Assembly: GCA_017447265.1 (NCBI GenBank) | Contig: JAFSOA010000014.1 | Coordinates: forward strand, 1-58,873 | DNA length: 58,873 nt | Reading direction: 5' to 3' | Source: Bacteroidales bacterium | Lineage (GTDB): Bacteria; Bacteroidota; Bacteroidia; Bacteroidales; UBA932 | Part shown: one piece after another, positions 29,833 through 38,177 of the stretch | How positions within the stretch are numbered: the first letter of the stretch is position 1 | How the letters are laid out: each line of letters starts with the position of its first letter | Notes under the pieces: model-generated | What the model saw: only the letters and a program-made list of their open reading frames with translations | Database searches by the model: none | Told to the model about the DNA's origin: nothing | Made by a program: the position numbers and the translations under genes

Positions 29833-30989
29833 AATTCAAAATCAGAAGCATGCCTGGACCACGGGTGGAACGGACGGTGGAAGTCCATCAGATAGCGGAT
29901 GACATCGCTGGTTTCGTCGGTAATGGACAGCAGCAGGTTCTGGTACCGGCCCCTGTCCTGCAGGTCGCGCAGCAGGGAGTAGATGGGCACCTCATCGGTA
30001 TAGTACTGTCTCCCCAGGAAGACCATGGGGCTGGCGGTGCCCAGGGTCTTGTAGTGGTTCTGCGCGGCGTCCTGGAAGATTTCCTGGAAGGTGCCGGCGC
30101 TGCCCGGGGTGTAGATGATGCCGCCTTTGGGAAGCGAGATGATGCAGTCTTCGCGGAGGCTGTTGTCGAAAAACTTGGCAATCTGTGAGGCGAAGGGCGT
30201 GGCGGGCTCGTGCCCGTAGAACCAGGTGGGGATGCCGAGGCTGTGGAACTGCGGGTCGCGGGGATACTTGTCCATCACCTGCCAGGCTGTTGTGAGCCAG
30301 CCTTTTTCCCGGAACGTGGGCGTAGGCGCCAGGATGGAGAGCGCGTCTTCCACTTCGGCGTCGCTGCGGCCGGCCATCCAGGCCCCGAGGTGCACGGCTT
30401 CCATCGCACCCGGGCCGCCCCCGCTGATCATGAGCTTGCCGGCTTCGGTCAGGCGCTTGCTGATGTCGACGATCTGGTGATACTGGGTGTCGGTGCGCTT
30501 AACCGCGTGTCCGCCCATGACGGCCACGATGTCCTTCTCGTCATACTCGGAGACGAGCTGTTCGATGGCGTTGCTGATGGAATGGTCGTGCAGCAGGCGG
30601 CAGAGCGTCTCCTTGATGTCGCTGGTCGCCTTTCCCATGGCCATATACCGGTCGTAGACGATGGTGTCATAGCAGGTATAGTAGGTCTCGTGGTAGCCGG
30701 GCTTGTAGTGCAGGTAGAGAGACTGGGCGTCGTAGAGTTTGTTGGGAAAAACCTTGTAGGGCATCTTCACGCGGGGCAGGACGATGCAGGCTTCGTCCAT
30801 TGCATAGAACATGCGGGGCGGGATGGTGCAGCCCATGAAGAGGCAGTCTTCGAAACGGTATTTTTCCATCGGGAAGCCGCTCTTCTCGAAGTTGACGGAC
30901 TGGAAGGCGTAGTGCCGCAGGGTCTCGTTGTGGGAAAGCACCTGCCGCAAGGCATACAGGGATTCGATTTCGGTATAATTCTCTCTCAT
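29829..30989 (-). CDS. LOG/Rossmann-fold nucleotide-binding protein
   Basis: This 386-residue protein has an N-terminal region of about 150 residues without a recognised domain, then a Rossmann-like LOG (lysine decarboxylase-like) domain. GGHAVKR and ISGGGPGAMEAVHLGAW match the phosphate-binding part; the second signature is LPKGGIIYTPGSAGTFQE, a departure from the usual PGGxGTxxE. LOG proteins act as nucleoside-5'-monophosphate phosphoribohydrolases, but with the altered motif and the extra N-terminal region I would not assign that activity firmly. It lies between a methyltransferase and an ABC exporter with 4-base overlaps on both sides. Confidence 0.8.
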   Translation of the reverse strand: MRENYTEIESLYALRQVLSHNETLRHYAFQSVNFEKSGFPMEKYRFEDCLFMGCTIPPRMFYAMDEACIVLPRVKMPYKVFPNKLYDAQSLYLHYKPGYHETYYTCYDTIVYDRYMAMGKATSDIKETLCRLLHDHSISNAIEQLVSEYDEKDIVAVMGGHAVKRTDTQYHQIVDISKRLTEAGKLMISGGGPGAMEAVHLGAWMAGRSDAEVEDALSILAPTPTFREKGWLTTAWQVMDKYPRDPQFHSLGIPTWFYGHEPATPFASQIAKFFDNSLREDCIISLPKGGIIYTPGSAGTFQEIFQDAAQNHYKTLGTASPMVFLGRQYYTDEVPIYSLLRDLQDRGRYQNLLLSITDETSDVIRYLMDFHRPFHPWSRHASDFEL

Positions 30990-32149
30990 GACTGGCAGAG
31001 GATCAGGATTTTCGTTTGGTTGAGGGTGGTAGCGAAAAGGTGGCGGTTTCCGCCGCCAGGGATGCCCAGACGCTGCCGCAGCGCGTCGGTGGCGAGGGGA
31101 AAATTCAGGGCGGTCAGCTCGAGGCGGTCGAAGCGGCGGCGGAGGTCCTGGATGGCCGCCTTGCTCCAGGGAATGACTTCTTCCACGGCGAAACATTTGC
31201 CGGGGAATCCGTCCACCGGCGCATCGGCGGTGTAGAGCTGGGTGCTGGGGGCGAGCTTGGCCACACCGTAGCGTGCGGAGAGCAGTCGGAAAGCGCCGGC
31301 TTTGCGCAGGACCCTGGCGGGCTGGAAGAGATAGTTTCCGATGTGCGCGGCGTAGCGGACTTCCGCAGCCGGTTCTTCGTCCGGGTGGAAGGTGAAGCGG
31401 ATGCCGCCTTCCGCGGCGACGATCAACGGCGCGGCGGGCTGCGATGATTCGAGCAGGAGCAGCAGTTCCTTAACCTCTCCACCGGCGCCTACGATGTGCA
31501 GTTCCCGGGTTTCGGGCAGTTGCCGCAGGGTGCGGGAGATATCGGCCATCGGGGAAATCTTGGCCAGGACACGCGGCGCGTGCTGCAGGAGGCGTTCTTT
31601 GACTTCGAGCAGGTTCGGTTCGCAGCCGGCGATGTCGTAGACCCGTTGCGCGGCTTTCCCGCGACGGGCCGGGTCCAGGTAGATGAGGTCGAAGCCCTCC
31701 GTGTCCTGCGCCAGCCAGGCGATGCCGTCGCCTTCGTGCACGCTGATGTTGCCGGCGCCCAGCAGCGGGAAATTGTGGCGGGCGGCGGCGCAGAGCGCGC
31801 CGTCCCGTTCGCAGTAGTCCACGCTGGCCGCTGCCGCGCTCATGGCCCAACTGTCCACGCCCAGACCGCCGGTCAGGTCGGCGATGCGGCCGCCCGCCGG
31901 CACGAAAGCCTGCTTGTAGCGGGCTGTCTCCTCGGAGCTGCACTGCTCCAGCGGCAGACTGGCCGGGTAGTCGAGCGCTGGGCAGGCATGCCATGCCGGC
32001 ACCTTGTCGCGCAGCTTGCGCCGCGCCGCGATGATCCGCGCCGCCCGCCGTACGTCGAGCGCCGGCCAGCGGTCCGCCGACAACAGCAGCCGCTCGGGCT
32101 CGTCGCTTTCGTGCTCCAAGACAAACTGGATGAAGTTTTCTGCCGACAT
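30986..32149 (-). CDS. Class I SAM-dependent methyltransferase (THUMP-like type)
   Basis: This 387-residue protein has a helical N-terminal region, a SAM-binding Rossmann domain (IADLTGGLGVDSWAMS near residues 88-103; acidic residue in VDYCERD; catalytic-like motif LIYLDPARRG) and a C-terminal domain. DPAR in place of the DPPY motif is typical of a Bacteroidota family annotated as THUMP-like class I methyltransferases, whose substrate (probably RNA) is not established. It heads the three-gene minus-strand series. A TAACTTTG box lies only 5 bases before its ATG on the same strand. Confidence 0.8.
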   Translation of the reverse strand: MSAENFIQFVLEHESDEPERLLLSADRWPALDVRRAARIIAARRKLRDKVPAWHACPALDYPASLPLEQCSSEETARYKQAFVPAGGRIADLTGGLGVDSWAMSAAAASVDYCERDGALCAAARHNFPLLGAGNISVHEGDGIAWLAQDTEGFDLIYLDPARRGKAAQRVYDIAGCEPNLLEVKERLLQHAPRVLAKISPMADISRTLRQLPETRELHIVGAGGEVKELLLLLESSQPAAPLIVAAEGGIRFTFHPDEEPAAEVRYAAHIGNYLFQPARVLRKAGAFRLLSARYGVAKLAPSTQLYTADAPVDGFPGKCFAVEEVIPWSKAAIQDLRRRFDRLELTALNFPLATDALRQRLGIPGGGNRHLFATTLNQTKILILCQS

Positions 32150-32154
32150 CTCTA

Positions 32155-32162
32155 CAAAGTTA
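32155..32162 (-). promoter_or_regulatory. Candidate -7 box for the methyltransferase operon
   Basis: The minus strand reads TAACTTTG (plus strand CAAAGTTA). It ends 5 bases before the ATG at 32149, so if used it would give a leaderless or nearly leaderless transcript. A chance match cannot be excluded. Confidence 0.35.
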
Positions 32163-32174
32163 CCGCTTTTTTAT

Positions 32175-32182
32175 TATCTTTG
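32175..32182 (+). promoter_or_regulatory. Candidate -7 box for phosphoglucomutase
   Basis: The plus strand reads TATCTTTG, a full match to TAnnTTTG, 34 bases before the ATG at 32217. The leader after it contains a 14-base direct repeat (32188-32201 and 32202-32215, one mismatch). No clear -33 element. Confidence 0.45.
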
Positions 32183-32216
32183 AAAGATTAAAGGTCAGAA
32201 CTTAAAGATCAGAACT

Positions 32217-33869
32217 ATGGCAAATTATCTTGAAGTGGCCGAGTCTTGGCTCAGCAACAGTTACGATGTGGAAACCCAGCGCGAAGTGCTGGAGATGATG
32301 AAGGGCGATCCGAAAGCCCTGGAAGACGCTTTTTACCGCACGCTGGAATTCGGTACGGGCGGCCTGCGCGGCGTCATGGGTGCCGGCACCAACCGGATGA
32401 ACCGCTACACTGTCGCCATGGCTACGCAGGGGCTTGCCAACTATCTCAAGAAGAATTTCAAGGACCAGAAGATTTCGGTGGTGATTTCCTACGACAGCCG
32501 CAACAACAGCCAGCTCTTCGCCCGGGTGTCCGCCGGGGTGCTGATGGCCAACGACATCCTCGTCTATATTTTCGACAATATCCGTCCCACGCCGGAACTC
32601 AGCTTCGCGATCCGGCACCTGGGCTGCAAAGCCGGCATCATGATCACGGCTTCGCACAATCCCAAGGAGTACAATGGCTACAAGGTGTTCTGGGAGGACG
32701 GCGCGCAGATCATCACCCCGCACGACAAAAATATCATCGAGGAGGTGGGCAAGATCACGTCGATGGATCAGGTCAGGTACGATGAAAACAGCTTCCCGCA
32801 GGGCATTGGCGCCGAAGTCGACCGGGCTTTCCTCGACAGCCAGCTGTCGCTGCTCCTTTCTCCGGACAGCGTCAGGCGCCACAGCGACATGAAGATCGCC
32901 TACACGCCGCTGCACGGAACGGGTGTCCGCCTGGTTCCCGCCGGCCTGAAGCAGGCGGGCTTCACGAATGTGTTCCATGTAGACGCGCAGGATGTGAGCG
33001 ACGGCAACTTCCCGACGGTGGTCTCGCCGAATCCGGAAGAGCCGACGGCCATGCGGATGGTCATGGAACGGGCCGACGCCGTGGGCGCCGACATCGCGCT
33101 GGGCACCGATCCCGACGCCGACCGCGTGGGCTGCGCCGTGCGCAATGACAAGGGTGAACTGGTTCTTCTGACCGGGAACCAGATTGCTACGATCGTCACG
33201 AGCTACATTCTTACGCGCTGGCATGAACTCGGCCGGATCGACGGCCGTCAGTTCGTGGTCAAGACCATCGTGACGACAGACCTCCTGAAAAAAATCTGTG
33301 CAAAATACGGCGTCGAACTCTTCGACGTGCTGACCGGTTTCAAATACATCGCCGACAAGCAGCATCTGTACGAGGGCAAGAAGACCTTCATCTGCGGCGG
33401 CGAGGAGAGCAACGGCTTCAATGTCGGCAGCTTCGTGCGCGACAAGGATTCCGTCATCACCTGCTGCATGCTCTGTGAATGTGCGGCCTGGCTGGCCGAC
33501 CGGGGCCAGTCGCTCTACGGCTATCTGCAGGAGATCTATGCGGAGTACGGCTACTTCAAGGAGAGCCTGCTTTCGGTCACGAAGAAAGGCAAGAGCGGCA
33601 TCGAGGAAATCCAGCAGATGATGGTCGACTTCCGCGCCCAGGCCCCGAAGGCTCTCGCCGGCTCGCCGGTGGTGAAGGTCGTGGACTACAACAAGCCGGA
33701 AGAGACGGGCTTGCCGAAATCGAACGTATTGCAGTTCTTCAGCGAGAACGGTTGCAAGGTGACGGTGCGTCCTTCGGGTACCGAGCCGAAGATCAAGTTC
33801 TACTTCAGTGCCAGCGGCCCCGACGCCGACGCCCTGAACGTCGCTCTTCGCGAACAATTCTCCGTCTAG
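32217..33869 (+). CDS. Phospho-sugar mutase (phosphoglucomutase/phosphomannomutase)
   Basis: This 550-residue alpha-D-phosphohexomutase interconverts hexose 1- and 6-phosphates. The catalytic phosphoserine loop is TASHNPKEYNGYK, the Mg-binding loop is DPDADRVG, the sugar-binding loop is GGEESNG and the C-terminal phosphate-binding loop is RPSGTEPKIKFY. N-terminal FGTGGLRGVMG is family-typical, and the length fits the PgcA-like group. It is probably part of glycogen, nucleotide-sugar or envelope glycan supply. It has its own promoter-like box, and a long palindrome separates it from folC. Confidence 0.94.
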   Translation: MANYLEVAESWLSNSYDVETQREVLEMMKGDPKALEDAFYRTLEFGTGGLRGVMGAGTNRMNRYTVAMATQGLANYLKKNFKDQKISVVISYDSRNNSQLFARVSAGVLMANDILVYIFDNIRPTPELSFAIRHLGCKAGIMITASHNPKEYNGYKVFWEDGAQIITPHDKNIIEEVGKITSMDQVRYDENSFPQGIGAEVDRAFLDSQLSLLLSPDSVRRHSDMKIAYTPLHGTGVRLVPAGLKQAGFTNVFHVDAQDVSDGNFPTVVSPNPEEPTAMRMVMERADAVGADIALGTDPDADRVGCAVRNDKGELVLLTGNQIATIVTSYILTRWHELGRIDGRQFVVKTIVTTDLLKKICAKYGVELFDVLTGFKYIADKQHLYEGKKTFICGGEESNGFNVGSFVRDKDSVITCCMLCECAAWLADRGQSLYGYLQEIYAEYGYFKESLLSVTKKGKSGIEEIQQMMVDFRAQAPKALAGSPVVKVVDYNKPEETGLPKSNVLQFFSENGCKVTVRPSGTEPKIKFYFSASGPDADALNVALREQFSV

Positions 33870-33879
33870 TTCTTAGTCC

Positions 33880-34033
33880 GGTTCGCCTGCTGGGCGCTCT
33901 GGTTATTGCTCCGGAACCGTCTCGCTGCGCTCGACCCCTCCCATGCTGCGCATGGGCCCCTCCCTCTTACAGTGCCGAGGGTGGCATGGGTTCCGGAGCA
34001 ATGAACCACCCGCGCCTGTGACGCAAGCGAACC
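33880..34033. repeat. Long nested imperfect palindrome between pgm-like gene and folC
   Basis: Outer arms GGTTCGCCTGC (33880-33890) and GCAAGCGAACC (34023-34033) pair with one mismatch. Inner arms ATTGCTCCGGAACC (33905-33918) and GGTTCCGGAGCAAT (33989-34002) pair perfectly over 14 bases. The centre is rich in CTCGCTGCGCTCGAC and CATGCTGCGCATG. It could fold into a cruciform in DNA or a large hairpin in RNA. I do not recognise it as a named element. Confidence 0.8.
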
Positions 34034-34044
34034 CTGTCCATGAA

Positions 34045-35319
34045 ATGAAATCATACGATGATAAATTGAACTGGCTGTTCAGTCAGTTTCCTTCCTACCA
34101 GAAGGTGGGGAAGGTGGCGTACAAACCGGGCATCGAAACGATGGAGGCGTTCGATGCGGCGCTCGGGCATCCGCACCGTCGCTTCCGCACCATCCATGTC
34201 GCCGGAACCAACGGAAAGGGATCAACCTCCCACATGCTGGCGGCGGGCCTGGCCGCTTGCGGCCTGAAAGTCGGCCTGTATACCTCACCGCACCTGGTGG
34301 ATTTCCGCGAACGGATGAAGATGGTGGAAGGCGATGGCTTCCGGATGATTTCCAAAGATAAGGTGGAAGATTTCCTGGATAAATGGAGGGATTTTCTTGT
34401 CTTGAATCATCCTTCTCTATTCGAGATAACGACAGCTATGGCTTTCGACTTTTTCGCGGCCGAAAACGTGGATATCGCCGTCATCGAGACCGGCCTGGGC
34501 GGCCGACTCGACTCGACCAACGTCATCACGCCCATCCTGAGCATCATTACCAATATCGGCCTGGAGCACTGCGAACACCTGGGTTATACGCTGGCGGCCA
34601 TTGCCGGCGAGAAGGCCGGCATCATCAAGCCCGGCGTACCGGCCGTCGTCGGGGAATTCACCCCCGAGACCCGGCCGGTATTCGAGGCGAAGGCCGCTGC
34701 CTGCGGCAGCCCCCTTACCTTTGCCGTGGAGGCGACGCCGTGTCTTTCGCTGAAGGTGGCTGACCTGGATCTTCCCGGAGACTACCAGGAACGAAACCTT
34801 TGCACACTCTCCGCCGCCGTCGGCATCCTGCAGCCTATGCTGGGCCTCGACCTGGAAGCCTTCCGCAACGGTGTCCGCCACGCCGCCCGGAATACGGGCC
34901 TGCATGGCCGCTGGGAGACCCTGCGTGAGGCCGATCCGGTTCAGCACAAGGCTCAGATCATCTGCGACACGGGCCATAACGCGCACGGCCTGCGCTGGGT
35001 CGCCGAGCAGGTGGACCGGATTTCCTGCGATTATGACAATGTCGTTTTCATTTTCGGTCTGACGCGCGAAAAAGATCTGGATGTCATTGCTCCTCTTCTG
35101 CCGCGCAATGTGCATTATATATTCACGCAGGCTCCAGATCCGAGAGCCTTTCCGTTTAATGAGCTGGCGAACATCATGTCCGATTACGGGCTGGCCGGAA
35201 TGGGCGTTGCCTCGTTTTCATCTGCACTCTCCCTGGCAGACAGTCTCACAGGGGAGAAAGATCTGATTTTCGTGGGCGGAAGCAATTATATCGTAAAGCA
35301 ATTGTTTGAAAATGAGTAA
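34045..35319 (+). CDS. folC: Folylpolyglutamate synthase/dihydrofolate synthase
   Basis: This 424-residue Mur-ligase-type enzyme adds glutamate to dihydropteroate and folates. Motifs are P-loop HVAGTNGKGSTSHML, YTSPHLVDFRERM, VIETGLGGRLDSTNVI, IGLEHCEHLGYTLAAIAGEKAGIIKPG (with the Lys that is carbamylated in this family) and the C-terminal DTGHNAHGL. The start at ATG 34045 (MKSYDDKLNWLF) is chosen because the longer frame from 33943 runs through the palindrome. Its last 8 bases overlap the next gene, so folC is in one transcription unit with the cassette behind it. Base composition drops in AT-rich direction from about 35080 on, inside the gene. Confidence 0.94.
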   Translation: MKSYDDKLNWLFSQFPSYQKVGKVAYKPGIETMEAFDAALGHPHRRFRTIHVAGTNGKGSTSHMLAAGLAACGLKVGLYTSPHLVDFRERMKMVEGDGFRMISKDKVEDFLDKWRDFLVLNHPSLFEITTAMAFDFFAAENVDIAVIETGLGGRLDSTNVITPILSIITNIGLEHCEHLGYTLAAIAGEKAGIIKPGVPAVVGEFTPETRPVFEAKAAACGSPLTFAVEATPCLSLKVADLDLPGDYQERNLCTLSAAVGILQPMLGLDLEAFRNGVRHAARNTGLHGRWETLREADPVQHKAQIICDTGHNAHGLRWVAEQVDRISCDYDNVVFIFGLTREKDLDVIAPLLPRNVHYIFTQAPDPRAFPFNELANIMSDYGLAGMGVASFSSALSLADSLTGEKDLIFVGGSNYIVKQLFENE

Positions 35320-37315
35320 GAATGAAGATCAGTTAATCAAACTGCTGGTCAGGAAAGAGAAGCGTTTTTCTCTCTTCCACTACGCAGGTATGGGAAAAGC
35401 CCGGTTCCGGATATTGGAAGGTACTGTTCCTGTGATGCTTTCTGTCCCACATTGTGTCACTCATTTTCGTGAAGGAAATCTGAAAAAGGCTGAAAAGTAT
35501 ACAGGCGCACTCGCCTTGGTTCTGCACGAGTTGACAGGATGTCATGTTATTTATTCTACAGGCTGCAGGGAATCCGACCCGAATCATGATGATTTTTCAT
35601 GTAATGCTTATCAGGAGGCACTGATCGGTCATGTCAAGGGTCATTCAATTAAAGTTGTAATCGATCTTCACGGTGCTGCGCAGGAGAGGCCTTTCTCCTT
35701 GGAGATAGGCACGGCACCGTCTGAATCTGAACCCTTGTCATCACTCAAGGGATTTGATTTTATTGCCACGCTCATTCGTCTGAGTTTGGAGTACACGACA
35801 AAAAAGAACAGTGGTTTTGTCCTGTGCCAGAACCAGCTATTCAGAGCCAGTAGTCCCAATACAGTAACCAGCGTCGTATCGGGCCGTACCGAAGCTGCCA
35901 GCATGCAGTTAGAAATTAATGCTGATTATCGGGATCCTTCCATCCCTTCACAGCTCGTTTCTCTTATAAAAGGACTGCGTCTGATCATAGAATCTCTGGC
36001 CCGTGTTGATTGGAGATCTTCTTATATCGATGTCAGGCGCTTGTGCCAGTCTCCTAATCCTAAACCTCAAGACCGGGCCATCCTTTATAAGGAAGGTTCA
36101 AAATGGTCTGAGAATGAGGTGGTTTATATCCATTCCGCAGAAGGAGATGTTGATTTGGCCCATGTCCGTCTTGCCGGATTGAAGGAAGTTGCAAGTGAAA
36201 AGTGGGATCCTGGGGAACTCGTTTTTCTGCCGAACAGGCTCATCCATCATCTTTGTGGATGCGAGTGGTCTCTTAACGGGGATGATCCTTTTCTTGAAGG
36301 TATGCCTGTTCTGTTGTCCAGACGCAGTGATCAGGGGCTTCCGATGGGCATTCCGAAAGCCGATAAGATCAATCATATTTATCTTTCCCAGCTGTTATTT
36401 GACAGATTGATCAAATTTTCAAAAAACCGTCGTTTTGTGGTTTTCAACAAGGTGACGGATTCTAGTGTCGATTTTGACTTGACCACGGCCGATTATGGTG
36501 ATGGAGGAACGGTCCTGCAGAATGGCGAACCGGCAGAAAAAGTGATGCTTCCCCGCTACTTCAGCACATTAATGGGCTTGAATGACCATCCTTTCAAGAT
36601 GATACGAAAGGAAGAACTTGATCTCATCAAGGCTTCGTTAATCGATGACGTCCAGCGCGAGACATTCAGTCGTTGTTATAAAGCTATTCCTGATCAAGTC
36701 TATTATATGATCAACCCCGAAGCCGACGCTAAGGACTTGGAATCGGCTGATACTATTTTGAAAGGCTTGGGATGTTATAATGTAGATGTATTGTCATTCC
36801 CGGTTTCGGGAAAGAAGAGAAGGACATTCAGGGATCGGATTGGTTTTTTGTCCGATTATATACTTGAAAAAATCATAGGAAAATCCACATTCCTTCTCAG
36901 GATCAGTTGGACAAATGTCACAGATGACAAAAATGTCGTAGCCCGGCTGAGTCCCAACATGATGAGCCTCTTGGGCGTTTCTGACAACGATAAAGTTATG
37001 ATCCGCTTCCGTGACAGAAAGGTTAAATTGCGGGTATTATCTGATTCCCAGCTGACGGATTATGAAGTTCGCGTCCCGGCTCCGGCCCGAAAGTCGCTGC
37101 GGATGAACAGTATCAATGATGTTGTTGAAATATCCAGAGATATCCACCATACTTTTCTCCGGAATTCACAGGCCCAGACCATTGCCATCCTGGGAACCAT
37201 ATTGGCGGTTTTTCAGGTTTTCCGTGATTTAAAAACGGGAATCATTCTATGTCTTTTCTTTGTCCCGCTCATTCTGTATTTTTCCTTGAACGAAGAGAGA
37301 ATCAAAGTTAAGTAG
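35312..37315 (+). CDS. Membrane-anchored N-formylglutamate-amidohydrolase-like protein with barrel-like C-terminal domain
   Basis: I do not know an experimentally named member of this architecture. The 667-residue protein has an N-terminal domain (about 25-245) resembling N-formylglutamate amidohydrolases: SVPH with His47, TGCRESDPNHDDFS (84-97), VVIDLHGA with His120, and QLEIN with Glu201, a set that could bind zinc and cleave an amide. A middle region (about 245-525) is unrecognised. Residues about 540-610 (VARLSPNMMSLLGVSDNDKV and following) resemble the double-psi beta-barrel of Cdc48-N-like domains. Two membrane helices follow (about 623-639 and 643-658) with a basic tail, so the catalytic part is likely cytoplasmic but anchored. 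The start at ATG 35312 overlaps folC by 8 bases. Composition is clearly AT-richer than flanking genes. Confidence 0.6.
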   Translation: MSKNEDQLIKLLVRKEKRFSLFHYAGMGKARFRILEGTVPVMLSVPHCVTHFREGNLKKAEKYTGALALVLHELTGCHVIYSTGCRESDPNHDDFSCNAYQEALIGHVKGHSIKVVIDLHGAAQERPFSLEIGTAPSESEPLSSLKGFDFIATLIRLSLEYTTKKNSGFVLCQNQLFRASSPNTVTSVVSGRTEAASMQLEINADYRDPSIPSQLVSLIKGLRLIIESLARVDWRSSYIDVRRLCQSPNPKPQDRAILYKEGSKWSENEVVYIHSAEGDVDLAHVRLAGLKEVASEKWDPGELVFLPNRLIHHLCGCEWSLNGDDPFLEGMPVLLSRRSDQGLPMGIPKADKINHIYLSQLLFDRLIKFSKNRRFVVFNKVTDSSVDFDLTTADYGDGGTVLQNGEPAEKVMLPRYFSTLMGLNDHPFKMIRKEELDLIKASLIDDVQRETFSRCYKAIPDQVYYMINPEADAKDLESADTILKGLGCYNVDVLSFPVSGKKRRTFRDRIGFLSDYILEKIIGKSTFLLRISWTNVTDDKNVVARLSPNMMSLLGVSDNDKVMIRFRDRKVKLRVLSDSQLTDYEVRVPAPARKSLRMNSINDVVEISRDIHHTFLRNSQAQTIAILGTILAVFQVFRDLKTGIILCLFFVPLILYFSLNEERIKVK

Positions 37316-37317
37316 TC

Positions 37318-38175
37318 ATGATGATGAAGGGCTATCTGATAGAAAAGTACAGCGATATGGGTGTCGCTTATACTTCTGACCGCCTGATTCAAGAAGCCGC
37401 GAAAGCCGGGGTCGTCCTGGATCGTATCGGAGTACACGACGTTCTGCTTACCGGGGATGGCCCTTTCCATAAAGGCCAGGCGTTGAAGCGCAGAGATTTC
37501 GTTCTCAACCGTTACAAGTGGGGATGGATTAAGGACAAGCTGAACAGTTTGGGGGATGAAAGCTATAATCGGCTCAAGCCATTCAATCGGTTTATTGATA
37601 AATATGAACAGTTACAAAGACTGGATTCACGCTTTTTTCAAAAGCCTCACTATGTATTGGGAACTATCCAGTCGAGTTATGATGCCGTTGCCTCTTTGCT
37701 TGGGGATGTTTTTGTTGTAAAAGGGCTGAGAAATTCGAAAGGGAAAGAGATCTATCTGGTACATTCTCCTTCGGAGTTCAAGCGTCTCCAAGACTTCTTC
37801 CCATTGGAAACGGAGTTATTGTTTGAGGAGTTTATCGCTTCCAGTTTTGGCCGGGATTTGCGATTGTTCTGCATCCGGGGAGAGGCGATTGCAGCGATGA
37901 TCCGGAAATCCAATGGGGATTTCCGATCTAATTTTGCCTTGGGGGCAAGCGTTCAAGCTGTACCTGTTACCGGGGAAATGCGGACAATTGCGGAAGATTT
38001 GTTTGTAGAGACGGGACTTGATGTCATGGGTGTTGATCTGCTCTTCGGTCAAGATGGCTATTATTTGTGCGAAATCAATGTAACACCGGGCATTGAGGGA
38101 ATCGAAGCCGCTACCGGCAGTAATATTGCCTCTTTAATCATCTCCTTGATTGTTAATGATTTGAAAAGTAAATAA
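37318..38175 (+). CDS. RimK-like ATP-grasp ligase
   Basis: This 285-residue protein should ligate a carboxylate to an amine using ATP. Central and C-terminal ATP-grasp motifs are visible: VFVVKGLRNSKGKE with Lys135, LLFEEFI (Glu170/171), GRDLRLFCIRGEAIAAMIRK (Asp180, Arg182, Arg196), FRSNFALGA, MGVDLLF (Asp240) and LCEINVTPGIEGIE (Glu252, Asn254) for Mg2+. The pattern is closest to RimK/LysX, whose members add glutamate or related amino acids to proteins or small molecules. The N-terminal 110 residues lack a clear pre-ATP-grasp signature. Start chosen at 37318; ATGs at 37321 and 37324 are also possible. Two bases separate it from each neighbour, a cassette of three tightly packed genes. Confidence 0.78.
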   Translation: MMMKGYLIEKYSDMGVAYTSDRLIQEAAKAGVVLDRIGVHDVLLTGDGPFHKGQALKRRDFVLNRYKWGWIKDKLNSLGDESYNRLKPFNRFIDKYEQLQRLDSRFFQKPHYVLGTIQSSYDAVASLLGDVFVVKGLRNSKGKEIYLVHSPSEFKRLQDFFPLETELLFEEFIASSFGRDLRLFCIRGEAIAAMIRKSNGDFRSNFALGASVQAVPVTGEMRTIAEDLFVETGLDVMGVDLLFGQDGYYLCEINVTPGIEGIEAATGSNIASLIISLIVNDLKSK

Positions 38176-38177
38176 CG

